From Planctomycetota bacterium (GTDB lineage: Bacteria > Planctomycetota > Planctomycetia > Isosphaerales > Isosphaeraceae), in contig JAJYDH010000004.1 in NCBI GenBank assembly GCA_021777685.1, forward strand, positions 1 to 31,953: a DNA stretch of 31,953 bases. Reading direction: 5' to 3'. The notes under the pieces were generated by a model that worked only from the letters and a program-made list of their open reading frames with translations, searched no databases and had not been told where the DNA came from. Positions 22,865 to 30,822 of this stretch are shown piece by piece (within the stretch, counting starts at the first letter, position 1; each line of letters begins with the position of its first letter). A program made the position numbers and the translations under genes.

Positions 22865-23866
22865 ATGACCCGTCGCTTCGTCAACCAGCTCGCCAACGGG
22901 GATTCGATCGACGACGTCTTCCTCGTCGCCGACAAGCAGCTCCGGGCCAACCGCCAGGGCAACCTCTACCTCCATCTGGAACTCCGGGACAAGACCGGGA
23001 CCGTCGGCGCCCGGCTCTGGAACGCCAGCGAAGGGCTTGCCCGGACCTTCGAGCCGGGGGATTTCCTCCACGTGAAGGGGAAGATCCAGGTCTTCCAGGG
23101 CGCGCTCCAGATCATCCTCTCGCACATCGAGGGGGTCGCGGCGGACCAGATCGAGCCCGAGGACTTCCTGCCGCAAAGCTCGCAGAACGTCGCCAAGTTG
23201 ACGGCCAGGCTCCGCGAGGTGCTGTTCGGTCTCCGGAATCCCCACCTCCGGGCCCTGGCCGAGTGCTTCCTGATCGACGAGCCGTTCGTGACGCGGTTCA
23301 CCACCGCCCCGGCCGGGATCAAGAACCACCACGCCTACCAGGCCGGCCTGCTCGAGCACGTCGTCACGATGCTCAACGTCGCCGACCGGATCAGCGACCT
23401 CTATCCCGACGTCGACCGAGACCTCCTGATGATGGGGATCTTCCTCCACGATGTCGGCAAGGTCGCCGAGCTGAGCTACGACCGCGCCTACGGCTACACC
23501 GACGAAGGGCAGCTCGTCGGCCACCTGGTCATGGGCGTCGAGATGCTGAGGGACAAGGTCGAGCAGTCGGCCGACCTGACCGGCGAGCCGTTCCCGAACG
23601 AGCTGCTGCTCCGGCTCAAGCACATGATCGTCAGCCACCACGGCGTCCCCGAGTTCGGCAGCGTCAAGCTGCCGATGACGCCCGAGGCGATCGCGCTCCA
23701 CTACCTCGACAACCTCGACGCCAAGATTCACGCCTTCACCCGCGAGATCCGCGACGACCCCTGCAAGGACACCACCTGGACCCCCTACCAGCCGAGCACC
23801 AACCGCCGGCTCTACAAGGGAGGGCAGGGGGCCGAGGCGGTGAACGGCGAGGAAGTCAACGCATGA
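22865..23866 (+). CDS. YhaM-like 3'-5' exoribonuclease (OB fold + HD domain)
   Basis: This 333-residue protein has the two-domain layout of YhaM/CBF1-type exoribonucleases. The N-terminal OB fold at about 12-100 (VFLVADKQLRANRQGNLYLHLELRDKTG, then VKGKIQVFQGALQI) is followed by an HD-superfamily domain with HH at 155-156 (NHHAYQAGLLEHV), the HD pair H195-D196 in FLHDVGKVAEL, and IVSHHGVPEFGS further on, supplying the metal ligands. Such enzymes degrade RNA or single-stranded DNA from the 3' end. ATG 22865 was chosen over an in-frame upstream ATG 22769 because the extension is low-complexity and the family begins near this point; no clear Shine-Dalgarno is seen. The stop overlaps the next gene by 4 bases (ATGA). 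Confidence 0.88.
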   Translation: MTRRFVNQLANGDSIDDVFLVADKQLRANRQGNLYLHLELRDKTGTVGARLWNASEGLARTFEPGDFLHVKGKIQVFQGALQIILSHIEGVAADQIEPEDFLPQSSQNVAKLTARLREVLFGLRNPHLRALAECFLIDEPFVTRFTTAPAGIKNHHAYQAGLLEHVVTMLNVADRISDLYPDVDRDLLMMGIFLHDVGKVAELSYDRAYGYTDEGQLVGHLVMGVEMLRDKVEQSADLTGEPFPNELLLRLKHMIVSHHGVPEFGSVKLPMTPEAIALHYLDNLDAKIHAFTREIRDDPCKDTTWTPYQPSTNRRLYKGGQGAEAVNGEEVNA

Positions 23867-24285
23867 CAGAGGAACTGCCCTCGAACGATGCAGGTCGGGT
23901 TATCGAAAAAACCGGGACGGCAGGCGGGCAGATCACGCGACCTCGAATGACCCAGGATGAGATTGCAAAGGAGGCCCAACGGATCATAGATGATTCTATC
24001 AGGAGGAACGCCCCGCTCGAAGTCGCGATTGTTGGTATACTGGCAAGCGTGGCTGCCGTGGGGATCTTTCTCCTCGTGAATGGGACGGCTGAACGTCGAT
24101 GGGAACTCCTGGCTTCCGGCTCGTCGTGTGCATTCGCCGTGGGCTGGCCCGTCGCTCGGCTGGTTGGGATGTGGAAGTTCAATCACGCTCTCAAGTCCCT
24201 CCCGGCGATCATTCGCATGTCGGATACCAAGAGTCGCCAAGAGTTGCTCTTCCGGTTCGTTGATCGGCTGATCGACAAACTTTAG
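23863..24285 (+). CDS. Small two-helix membrane protein
   Basis: This 140-residue protein of unrecognised family has a charged N-terminus (about 1-50) and two hydrophobic segments, near 52-72 (LEVAIVGILASVAAVGIFLLV) and 82-102 (LLASGSSCAFAVGWPVARLVG), then a basic helix ending RQELLFRFVDRLIDKL. The start ATG 23863 overlaps the YhaM-like stop in ATGA, so it is translationally coupled to that nuclease. Base composition is visibly less GC-rich than the flanking nuclease genes, suggesting a newer or less constrained gene. Function cannot be assigned; a role in anchoring the adjacent nuclease is only a context-based guess. Confidence 0.7.
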   Translation: MTEELPSNDAGRVIEKTGTAGGQITRPRMTQDEIAKEAQRIIDDSIRRNAPLEVAIVGILASVAAVGIFLLVNGTAERRWELLASGSSCAFAVGWPVARLVGMWKFNHALKSLPAIIRMSDTKSRQELLFRFVDRLIDKL

Positions 24286-24298
24286 GAGCCATGAGCCG

Positions 24299-24967
24299 AT
24301 GGACCCTCGCCATAAGGCCCTGATCGAAGTTCGCGAACTCCTCAAATCGGAGGGTTGGGCTCCAGACGCTTCCGGAGCAGCTCCCCCGGTCGATCTACCC
24401 GTCCCGAGAGTCATCCTCCGGCCGAACCCAATCCTAGCTATTCTCTGCGCAGCGGCCATTGCCACGAATTTCATTCTGATTGGATCAAATCATGACCTGC
24501 GTGCGGCGAGGTTGGCAACCTTATCCGTGGAGCGTGTCCGCCTCTTTATTGGCAGAGCAGAGAGACAAATAGATCCATCCACCTCGCCGATCTTCGTGAC
24601 CATCGACGGTGATTGGGTATGGGGTGCGGAGCCAAGAGTCGGGTTGGGGAGAGGCCGGCTCCGCGAGAAGGCTAACGATTTGCCCCGGATCGAGATCGAA
24701 GGCAGAAACATTCTTCAGGTTTGGGAGAAAGGCGACGGAGGTCGAGCCATCCTGATCGGCCAGGCGGCTGTCTCCACGGATCATTTTGATGGGACGATCT
24801 TCGAGGTACGAGTCGATCCCTTGGGGCTGGACGGTCAGGCCGCATCGGTCTACGAGGGAAAGGATAATCATCCCACGACAGCTTTTTCACTGATCCTTGT
24901 CTCGTTGAAAATCGACAAGGGACGGAGTCTGACTGACTCATCACTGGGCCTGCGTACCGGCAATTAA
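24299..24967 (+). CDS. Predicted single-pass membrane protein, unknown function
   Basis: This 222-residue protein has a 45-residue cytosolic-looking N-terminus, one hydrophobic helix at about 45-62 (ILAILCAAAIATNFILIG), and a roughly 160-residue soluble C-terminal domain with several predicted strands (PIFVTIDGDWVWG, RIEIEGRNILQVW, IFEVRVDPLGL). No family is recognised. It follows the previous small membrane gene by 13 bases, with TAGGAG overlapping that gene's stop as a possible ribosome-binding site. Codon use and GC content are visibly lower than in neighbouring rnr: a hand count of two 60-base rows (24481 and 24541) gives 58% and 50% GC, against 68% for row 26281. It may be an orphan or transferred gene inserted between two exoribonuclease genes. 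Confidence 0.7.
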   Translation: MDPRHKALIEVRELLKSEGWAPDASGAAPPVDLPVPRVILRPNPILAILCAAAIATNFILIGSNHDLRAARLATLSVERVRLFIGRAERQIDPSTSPIFVTIDGDWVWGAEPRVGLGRGRLREKANDLPRIEIEGRNILQVWEKGDGGRAILIGQAAVSTDHFDGTIFEVRVDPLGLDGQAASVYEGKDNHPTTAFSLILVSLKIDKGRSLTDSSLGLRTGN

Positions 24968-25028
24968 TGCCGCTTCCAGGTCGCCCTGAGATCATGCCCG
25001 CCGGCAATTTTGGACTACGAGGACGGAC

Positions 25029-27284
25029 ATGGACGACCCAGCCGCTGTGGTCCTGGCCCTCGTGGTCGACCCGGATTACGAGCCGCTCACCATCAAGGGC
25101 CTGGGGCGGAAGCTCAAGGTCTCCGACGAGGATTATCCGGGCTTCCGGAACGCGATCAAGCACCTCATCAAGCAGGGCAAGGTCGACCTGGCGAAGAATA
25201 AGACGATCCGCAAGGCCGAGTTGCACCAGGGCGGGACCGTCACCGGCACGTTTCGCCGGAGTTCGAAGGGGTTCGGATTTGTCAGGCCGACCACCTCGAC
25301 GAGCAAGGCCGACCAGATCTTCATCCCGGTCGACGCCGGCCGAGACGCCTCGACCGGCGACGAGGTCCTGGTCAAGATCGTCAAGAAGGCCAAGGGGCCG
25401 GGCTACAACCCCGAAGGGCGCGTCGTCCAGGTCGTCTCGCGGTCCTCGGGCCTGTTCGTCGGCAACTATTTCGAAAAGAACGGCTCTGGCTACGTCAAGA
25501 TCGATGGCACGACCTTCGCCGACCCCGTCTCGGTCGGCGACCCGGGGGCCAAGGGCGCCAAGGATGGCGACAAGGTCGCGCTGGAGATGGCCCGTTATCC
25601 CACGCCGTACCGCGAAGGTGAGGGGGTCATCACCGAGGTCTTCGGCCCCCGAGGGCAGCCCAAGGTCGAGACGATCGCCGTCATCCGCGCCCTCGGGATT
25701 TCCGACGTCTTCGACGACGACACCTTGCTGGAGGCCCGCCAGCAGGCCAAGGCGTTCCAGGAGGACGAGGTCGGGACCCGGCTCGACCTCCGCGACCAGC
25801 TCACCATCACCATCGACCCGGCGACCGCCCGCGACTTCGATGACGCCATCACCCTGACCCGCGACGAGAAGGGGTACTGGACCCTCGGCGTCCACATCGC
25901 CGACGTCTCGCACTTCGTCCGGCCGGGATCGCCGCTCGACGACACCGCCCGGAAGCGCGGGACCAGCGTCTACCTGCCCGATCGCGTGATCCCGATGCTC
26001 CCGGAAGTCATCTCCAACAGCCTGGCGAGCCTCCAGGAGGGCCACACCCGGTACACCGTCAGCGCCTTCATGGAATTCAACGCCGAGGGCATCCGGACCG
26101 ACCGCCAGTTCGCCCGTTCGGCGATCAAGGTCGACCGCCGGTTCGCCTACGAGCAGGTCTTCGACGTCATCCAGAATCCCGAGGGCGAGTTCGCCGCGAG
26201 CCTCTATCCCGAGGTCCGCGAGATGATCGCGCGGATGCTCGAACTGGCGATGATCCTCCGCCGACGCCGGTTCCAGCGGGGGGCGCTGGAGCTGAACATG
26301 CCCGAGGTCGAGATCGACCTCGGCGATCAGGGCGAGGTCGTCGGCGCCCACCTGGCCTCGAACGACGTGAGCCACCAGATCATCGAGGAGTTCATGCTCG
26401 CGGCCAACGAGGCCGTCGCCTCGCACCTGACCGCCGCCAAGGTCGCGTTCCTCAGGCGGGTCCACCCCGACCCCGAGCCTCGCAAGCTCAAGGACTTCGC
26501 CGACTTCGCGCGGAGCCTGGGCATCGAGATCGAGGACCCCCAGAGCCGCTTCGAACTCCAGAAGGTCCTGGCCGAATCCGCCGAGAAGCCCGAGGTCTAC
26601 GCCGTCCACTTCGGCCTGCTCCGGAGCCTCAAGCAGGCGGTCTACACCCCGGAGGCCGAGGGCCATTACGCCCTGGCGAGCGAGGATTACTGCCACTTCA
26701 CCTCGCCGATCCGCCGCTATCCCGACCTCCAGGTCCACCGCCAACTGACGGCGCTGCTGGCCGACAGGCGGCCGAAGTCGGACCTGGAAGAGCTGGCCGC
26801 CCTGGCCGAGCACTGCACGAGGACCGAGCGCCGGGCCGAGCTGGCCGAGCGCGAGCTGATCAAGATCAAGCTGCTGACCTACCTGGCCGATCACATCGGC
26901 CGGGCGTTCCACGCCGTCATCATCGCCGTCGAGGACTTCGGCTTCTTCTGCCGGCTCGTCGAGTTCCCCGCCGAGGGGCTGGTCCACATCACGGCGCTGG
27001 CTGACGACTACTACTACCTCGAATCCGGCACGCACACCCTGATCGGCCGACGGGGGGGGAAGCGGTACCGGCTCGGCGATCGGATCGAGGTGACCGTGGC
27101 CCGGGTGGACGTGGACCGTCGCGAACTCGACCTGACGCTCGGCCCCGTCGCCGAGATGGGAAACCTGGAGCCGCCACCGTCGCCCCGGCCGACCCCTCGA
27201 CGTCCGGCGGCCGGTCCAACCTCCCGGGCTCGCCCTCCGAAGAAGCCGACCAAGGCCAAAAAGGGCAGGCGCAGACCGGGTTAA
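25029..27284 (+). CDS. rnr: Ribonuclease R
   Basis: RNase R is a processive 3'-5' exoribonuclease of the RNB family that degrades structured RNA. The 751-residue protein has a winged-helix-like N-terminus (about 1-60), cold-shock-type OB domains at about 65-220 (VTGTFRRSSKGFGFVRP), and the RNB catalytic domain at about 245-590. The active-site run is DPATARDFDDAITL with D263, D269, D271 and D272, followed by GVHIADVSHFV and, late in the domain, SPIRRYPDLQVHR. A C-terminal S1 domain (about 620-710, FHAVIIAVEDFGFFCRLVEFPAEGLVHI) and a short basic tail complete it. The start is ATG 25029 with GAGGA 6 bases upstream. It lies 61 bases after the unknown membrane protein and may share its transcript. 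Confidence 0.97.
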   Translation: MDDPAAVVLALVVDPDYEPLTIKGLGRKLKVSDEDYPGFRNAIKHLIKQGKVDLAKNKTIRKAELHQGGTVTGTFRRSSKGFGFVRPTTSTSKADQIFIPVDAGRDASTGDEVLVKIVKKAKGPGYNPEGRVVQVVSRSSGLFVGNYFEKNGSGYVKIDGTTFADPVSVGDPGAKGAKDGDKVALEMARYPTPYREGEGVITEVFGPRGQPKVETIAVIRALGISDVFDDDTLLEARQQAKAFQEDEVGTRLDLRDQLTITIDPATARDFDDAITLTRDEKGYWTLGVHIADVSHFVRPGSPLDDTARKRGTSVYLPDRVIPMLPEVISNSLASLQEGHTRYTVSAFMEFNAEGIRTDRQFARSAIKVDRRFAYEQVFDVIQNPEGEFAASLYPEVREMIARMLELAMILRRRRFQRGALELNMPEVEIDLGDQGEVVGAHLASNDVSHQIIEEFMLAANEAVASHLTAAKVAFLRRVHPDPEPRKLKDFADFARSLGIEIEDPQSRFELQKVLAESAEKPEVYAVHFGLLRSLKQAVYTPEAEGHYALASEDYCHFTSPIRRYPDLQVHRQLTALLADRRPKSDLEELAALAEHCTRTERRAELAERELIKIKLLTYLADHIGRAFHAVIIAVEDFGFFCRLVEFPAEGLVHITALADDYYYLESGTHTLIGRRGGKRYRLGDRIEVTVARVDVDRRELDLTLGPVAEMGNLEPPPSPRPTPRRPAAGPTSRARPPKKPTKAKKGRRRPG

Positions 27285-27306
27285 CCCGCGGCCCCCGAGC
27301 CGTCGG

Positions 27307-27585
27307 TCAGGAGGTCAGGTCCGAGGCGGGAACGGGTGGGCGGATCTCGCTCATCTCCGGGAGCTGGACGACGGTGGCGTGACTTTCTCCCGCGATGGCC
27401 TGGACGAGAAACCAGCAATCACAGCCCGGGCAGGTGTAGAGAAACTGGTCCGGCTGATTCTGGTTCGGCTGGTGGAGATCCAGCGGGCTCCGGCAATTCC
27501 GACAATTCAATTTCGTCAGTCGGTGGAAGGCGATGGTGAAACAAAAAAGTTGGGCGTTGTAGATTTGGCTGTTGTTTCGATTCAC
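27307..27585 (-). CDS. Small zinc-ribbon protein
   Basis: This 92-residue protein is convergent with rnr, with stops 22 bases apart. Two CxxC pairs, C28-R-N-C31 and C52-P-G-C55 (followed by C57), 20 residues apart with FLY before the second pair, form a classic zinc-ribbon/rubredoxin-like knuckle. The N-terminus is Asn/Gln-rich and the C-terminal tail is Pro-rich. Proposed start GTG (complement of 27583-27585) has GGAAGG 7 bases upstream; a start nearer the first CxxC is possible. The 5' part is much more AT-rich than the rest of the window. A nucleic-acid-binding or protein-binding role is usual for such small ribbons, but the partner is unknown. The antisense frames over it are not convincing. 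Confidence 0.6.
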   Translation of the reverse strand: MNRNNSQIYNAQLFCFTIAFHRLTKLNCRNCRSPLDLHQPNQNQPDQFLYTCPGCDCWFLVQAIAGESHATVVQLPEMSEIRPPVPASDLTS

Positions 27586-27949
27586 GGGACGCCTTCCATC
27601 ACCGTGGCCGACTGATCTTCACCAACCACGACACCATGGTTGGCTCGATCAGACCGATTGTATTTGAGTGATCATGGACCGTCTACACTCGCGGCGAAAA
27701 TCGAGCCTCGGGGCCGACCTGACCGTTTCCGGAATCCATGCCCAAACTACGGAGTCGTATCGGCCGTGGTGACGCGGAACTTCTACGATTGAGGAGATCG
27801 AACGCCCTCCGATCCTCCGATCGATCAGGTCTGATTGACCTTCCCAAAATGAGCAACGCCGGACAGAATCGCCAACCGGGCCCGACGGGCATCGCGGACA
27901 GGGTGGTCCGCGACCGGGCCCCGGCCGGGCCGCTCAAGGAGGACGGGCG
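27586..27949. other. Divergent spacer upstream of the HEAT-repeat gene
   Basis: No supported gene is seen. The first 100 bases are AT-rich for this genome and contain the two-part hairpin at 27612-27652. An AAGGAGG ribosome-binding site at 27935-27941 serves ATG 27950. A short frame at 27738-27956 is Arg-rich and looks like chance coding. Confidence 0.5.
27612..27652. other. Two-segment hairpin in the zinc-ribbon/HEAT spacer
   Basis: CTGATC (27612-27617) pairs with GATCAG (27647-27652), and CCAACCA (27622-27628) with TGGTTGG (27637-27643), separated by a small internal loop and an 8-base apical loop. It could be a leader structure, an operator, or a transcribed small RNA stem; there is no T-run. 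Confidence 0.4.
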
Positions 27950-28978
27950 ATGGTGAAGGGGATCGGATCGGGCCTGGCCTGGGCCGCGATCGGGCTGGGC
28001 GCGGTCGCGACGACGGCCCCGGGCCAGGTCGTCGAGCGCGAGCGAGACACCAAGCTGACCGGGCCGAGGGGCCGGACCATCGAGAGAGACATCAAGGTCG
28101 AGCGCGGGCCGGGATTCATCGACCGTCAGGTCGAGATCAAGCGGCCGGGCGAGACCTTGATCCGCGATACCAGGATTCAGACGTTTCCGGGCGGCCGATC
28201 GTTCGGCCCTCCTCGCTTCGCGGGCCCTCGCTATTACGGCGGACCTCGGTTCGTGGAGAACGTGTTCGTCCCGCCGCCGCAGGCCTACGGGGCGTTCATC
28301 GGCCTGCCGGCCCTGAGCTTCGTCTTCGGCGGGGGGGGTGGGGCACCGTTGCCTCCTCCGCCGCCCCCGGTCGTGGTCGTCCCCCCTCCGGTCGCTCCGG
28401 CGCCACCGCCGCAGTTCGACGCCTTCACCGACGCGGTCGGCCGGCTCAAGAGCTTCCACGGGAGCAGCCGGCGCGACGGGGCCCTGACCCTCGGCCGGAT
28501 CGGCGACCCCCGCGCGGTCCCCGCGCTCAACGAGCGGCTGGAACACGACTTCGACAAGGAGGTCCGCGTCGCTTCCGCCTGGGCGCTGGGCGAGATCGGC
28601 GACGAAGGGGGGGCGATCGCCCTCGAACGGGCCGCGATCCACGACAAGCGTCACGAGGTCCGCGACGCCGCGACCATCGCCTTCAAGAAGCTCCCCAGGC
28701 CCGGACAGGAGACGAACATCGCGTCCGGCCCGGTCCCGCCGAAAACCCAGTCAGCGACCCAGGTTCCGGCCCAGCCAAGGGGCGTGATCCGGAGCCAGCC
28801 CGAGGTGCTCGACCCGGGCCCGGGCCCGAATTCGAACCCAACCCCGCCCTCCGAAACGAACCCAAACGCGCCGGGCCGGATTTATCCCGAGGACACTCCG
28901 CCCCCGCCGCCGACCCCGGCGATTTCCCCGGCGCTGGAGCCGCCCGCCGGTTCGGGTCCGTTCCGCAACCCCTCCTGA
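27950..28978 (+). CDS. Secreted HEAT-repeat protein with Pro-rich segments
   Basis: This 342-residue protein has an N-terminal signal sequence (VKGIGSGLAWAAIGLGAVATTAPGQ, cleavage near 23-26). A charged region follows with RDTKLTGPRGRTIERDIKVERG-type strands (about 30-80), then a Gly/Pro/Tyr-rich stretch, a run of poly-Gly then poly-Pro (about 124-155), and a HEAT-repeat pair at about 160-245 (DGALTLGRIGDPRAVPALNERL, then VASAWALGEIGDEGGAIALE). The last 90 residues are Pro/Asn/Ser-rich and disordered. The start ATG 27950 sits 8 bases after AAGGAGG, one of the strongest ribosome-binding sites in the window. HEAT repeats of this kind bind proteins; a periplasmic or surface location is inferred. 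The permease gene starts 21 bases later. Confidence 0.85.
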   Translation: MVKGIGSGLAWAAIGLGAVATTAPGQVVERERDTKLTGPRGRTIERDIKVERGPGFIDRQVEIKRPGETLIRDTRIQTFPGGRSFGPPRFAGPRYYGGPRFVENVFVPPPQAYGAFIGLPALSFVFGGGGGAPLPPPPPPVVVVPPPVAPAPPPQFDAFTDAVGRLKSFHGSSRRDGALTLGRIGDPRAVPALNERLEHDFDKEVRVASAWALGEIGDEGGAIALERAAIHDKRHEVRDAATIAFKKLPRPGQETNIASGPVPPKTQSATQVPAQPRGVIRSQPEVLDPGPGPNSNPTPPSETNPNAPGRIYPEDTPPPPPTPAISPALEPPAGSGPFRNPS

Positions 28979-28999
28979 AATCCGCCGGGATGGCTTCCA

Positions 29000-30415
29000 A
29001 TGGCCGACCTCGGACCCCCGTCCGACAAGATCGAGGGCGGGGGCGAGGGATTCGGGCTGGCGACGGCCACCTTCGTCATCGTGTCGAGCATGATCGGCGT
29101 CGGCGTGCTGACGACCTCGGGACACACCGTCCTCAAGCTCGGCAGCAACCAACTCATGCTGATCCTCTGGGCGGTCGGCGGGATCATCGCCCTTTGCGGG
29201 GCCCTGACCCTGGCCGAGCTGTCGGCCGCCTTGCCGAGATCCGGGGGCGAGTACGTCATCTTCCGCGAGGCGTATGGGCCCCTCCCGGCGTTCCTTGCGG
29301 GGTGGATCTCGTTCCAGTTCGGCTTCTCGGCCCCGATCGCCGCGGCGGCCTCGGCGTCGGCGAGCTACTTGCTGGCTCCGTTTGACCTCGCAGCCGCGAC
29401 CGAATCCCTCGCCCGGACGGCGCTGGGGACCCTGGCGATCGTGGCCTTCGCGGCGGTCCACGCCTCGGGACGCGGTCGGTCGGTCAGGCTCCAGGGGATC
29501 GTGACGGTGCTGGAGGTGGCGTTCCTGGCCACCTTCGTGATCGCCGGGCTGGCCTCTGGCCGGGGGAACTTCGCCAACCTCGACGATCGGCCGCCGATCG
29601 ACGGCCGATCGGCGGTCTCGATGTTATTCGCCCTGATCTACATCTCGTATGGCTACACGGGGTGGAACGCCGCCTCGTACATCGCCGGAGAGGTCGGCGA
29701 CGCCCCCCGGCGGCTCCCGAGGGCCATCATCCTGGGGACGTCTCTGGTGATGCTGCTCTACCTCGGGCTCAACCTCGTCTACGCCCTGGCCCTGCCCGCC
29801 GACCAGGTCCGGGCCCTGGCGTCGGCCGGTAAGGCGGATGCGATCGACCCGATCGCGCAGCTCGCGGCGCTCCGGCTGTTCGGGCCGAGATGGGCCGACC
29901 GGCTCTCGATCGGGGTCGGGTTGATCCTGCTGTCGACCCTCAGCGCGTACCTCCTGACCGGGCCGAGGGTCACATTCGCCATGGCCAGGGCCGGCCAGTT
30001 CCCGGCGATCGCCGGGCGGCTCTCGCCCCGTTCCGGGACCCCTGTCGTGGCCACGGCGCTCCAGGCGGGCTGGGGGATTGTGCTCCTCTGGAGCGGCTCG
30101 TTTGACGCGATCGTGCTCTACTCGGGCGTCGGGCTCTCACTGGCGTCGATGCTGGCCGTCGCGGCGGTGTACGTCCTCCGGGCCAGGCGGCCCGACCTGC
30201 CCCGGCCGTTCCTCGTCCCGGGATATCCCTGGGTCCCGGGATTTTTCCTCCTCTCCAACGTCGCCCTCACGATCGCCGTGTTCGTCCAGGAACCTCGGAT
30301 CGCCTCATATTCGGTGCTCAGCATCCTGTCCGGCCTGCCCGTCCACGCGATCATGGGGCGAGGTCGCCGGAGGGCGGTTCGGCCCGGCCACGTTGAAGAA
30401 ACGACCACTCCGTGA
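29000..30415 (+). CDS. APC-family amino-acid permease
   Basis: This 471-residue transporter has about 12 hydrophobic helices and belongs to the amino acid-polyamine-organocation superfamily. The first helix contains SSMIGVGVL, matching the unwound G-[S/x]-G-x-[F/L] substrate-binding motif of the group. TM2-TM3 carry ALTLAELSAALPRSGGEYVIF, the highly conserved family signature, and YTGWNAASYIAGEV lies in the TM6 region. The C-terminal tail (RGRRRAVRPGHVEETTTP) is basic and probably cytosolic. Substrate cannot be read from the sequence; LAT/cationic or neutral amino acids are possible. The start is ATG 29000 behind a weak GGGATGG. It follows the HEAT gene closely, so shared transcription is possible. 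Confidence 0.93.
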   Translation: MADLGPPSDKIEGGGEGFGLATATFVIVSSMIGVGVLTTSGHTVLKLGSNQLMLILWAVGGIIALCGALTLAELSAALPRSGGEYVIFREAYGPLPAFLAGWISFQFGFSAPIAAAASASASYLLAPFDLAAATESLARTALGTLAIVAFAAVHASGRGRSVRLQGIVTVLEVAFLATFVIAGLASGRGNFANLDDRPPIDGRSAVSMLFALIYISYGYTGWNAASYIAGEVGDAPRRLPRAIILGTSLVMLLYLGLNLVYALALPADQVRALASAGKADAIDPIAQLAALRLFGPRWADRLSIGVGLILLSTLSAYLLTGPRVTFAMARAGQFPAIAGRLSPRSGTPVVATALQAGWGIVLLWSGSFDAIVLYSGVGLSLASMLAVAAVYVLRARRPDLPRPFLVPGYPWVPGFFLLSNVALTIAVFVQEPRIASYSVLSILSGLPVHAIMGRGRRRAVRPGHVEETTTP

Positions 30416-30822
30416 TCCGTCCCCGCCGTTCTTTACCAGAGGCTTCCGGCCGTTCCTCGGCGGAACTTGAATCTTTCTCAGGCCCTCGCCGGAACTTGCG
30501 CCGAGCGGGTCGCTGCGGGCATGGCCTTTGCTTGGCTCCTGGATCGGGCGCCGAGGCGTCGAACCCACCTGGATCGGCAGCCGGTCCGACGCTGCTCCAG
30601 GAAAAAATCGGGTCTTCTCCGAATTTCCCGGGTTGCCCATGTTATATTGGAATGAACGCGAGGAACCGTCCCCATCGGGAGGGCCGGGCTTCGCTCGCGG
30701 TTCGGTCACGAGCCCCATCGGACGGGGGAGGACTCAGGGACGAGGCGAGGATCTCCTCCGGGCCACAGCACACCTTCGGCGAACGCACCAGGGACGCCCG
30801 TTTTGCTTTCGAGGAGCTACGC
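30416..30822. other. Leader region of the 16-residue-repeat protein
   Basis: These 407 bases hold no supported gene. Visible elements: a small stem GTTCC/GGAAC (30452-30456 and 30462-30466) followed by TTGAATCTTTCTC, a weak terminator candidate for the permease; the direct repeat CCTGGATCGG (30538-30547 and 30568-30577); the hairpin at 30568-30601; an A-run at 30602-30607; and an isolated TATATT at 30643-30648. GAGGAG at 30811-30816 is the ribosome-binding site of the next gene. Confidence 0.5.
30568..30601. other. Bulged hairpin upstream of the repeat-protein gene
   Basis: CCTGGA-TCG-GCAGC pairs with GCTGC-TCCAGG: 6 plus 5 base pairs with a 3-base bulge on the 5' side and a 9-base loop. It is followed by AAAAAA, not T's, so it is not a plus-strand terminator. 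It may be a 5'-leader structure. Confidence 0.4.

Noticed and set aside
23064..23079. CACGTG core in the YhaM-like gene as another parS site
   Set aside because: Both half-sites differ from GTTN/NAAC at several positions; only the hexamer is shared.
24520..24530. TTATCCGTGG as a DnaA box
   Set aside because: Isolated, mismatched to TTATCCACA and inside a coding region; no DnaA-box cluster or oriC-like AT-rich element is present.
27738..27956. 72-codon plus-strand frame overlapping the HEAT-gene start
   Set aside because: Arg/Ser-rich, no ribosome-binding site and no recognisable feature, although its stop overlaps the next start.
30643..30648. TATATT as the -10 box of the repeat-protein promoter
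   Set aside because: No acceptable -35 hexamer at 16-18 bases upstream; left as an observation in the leader description.
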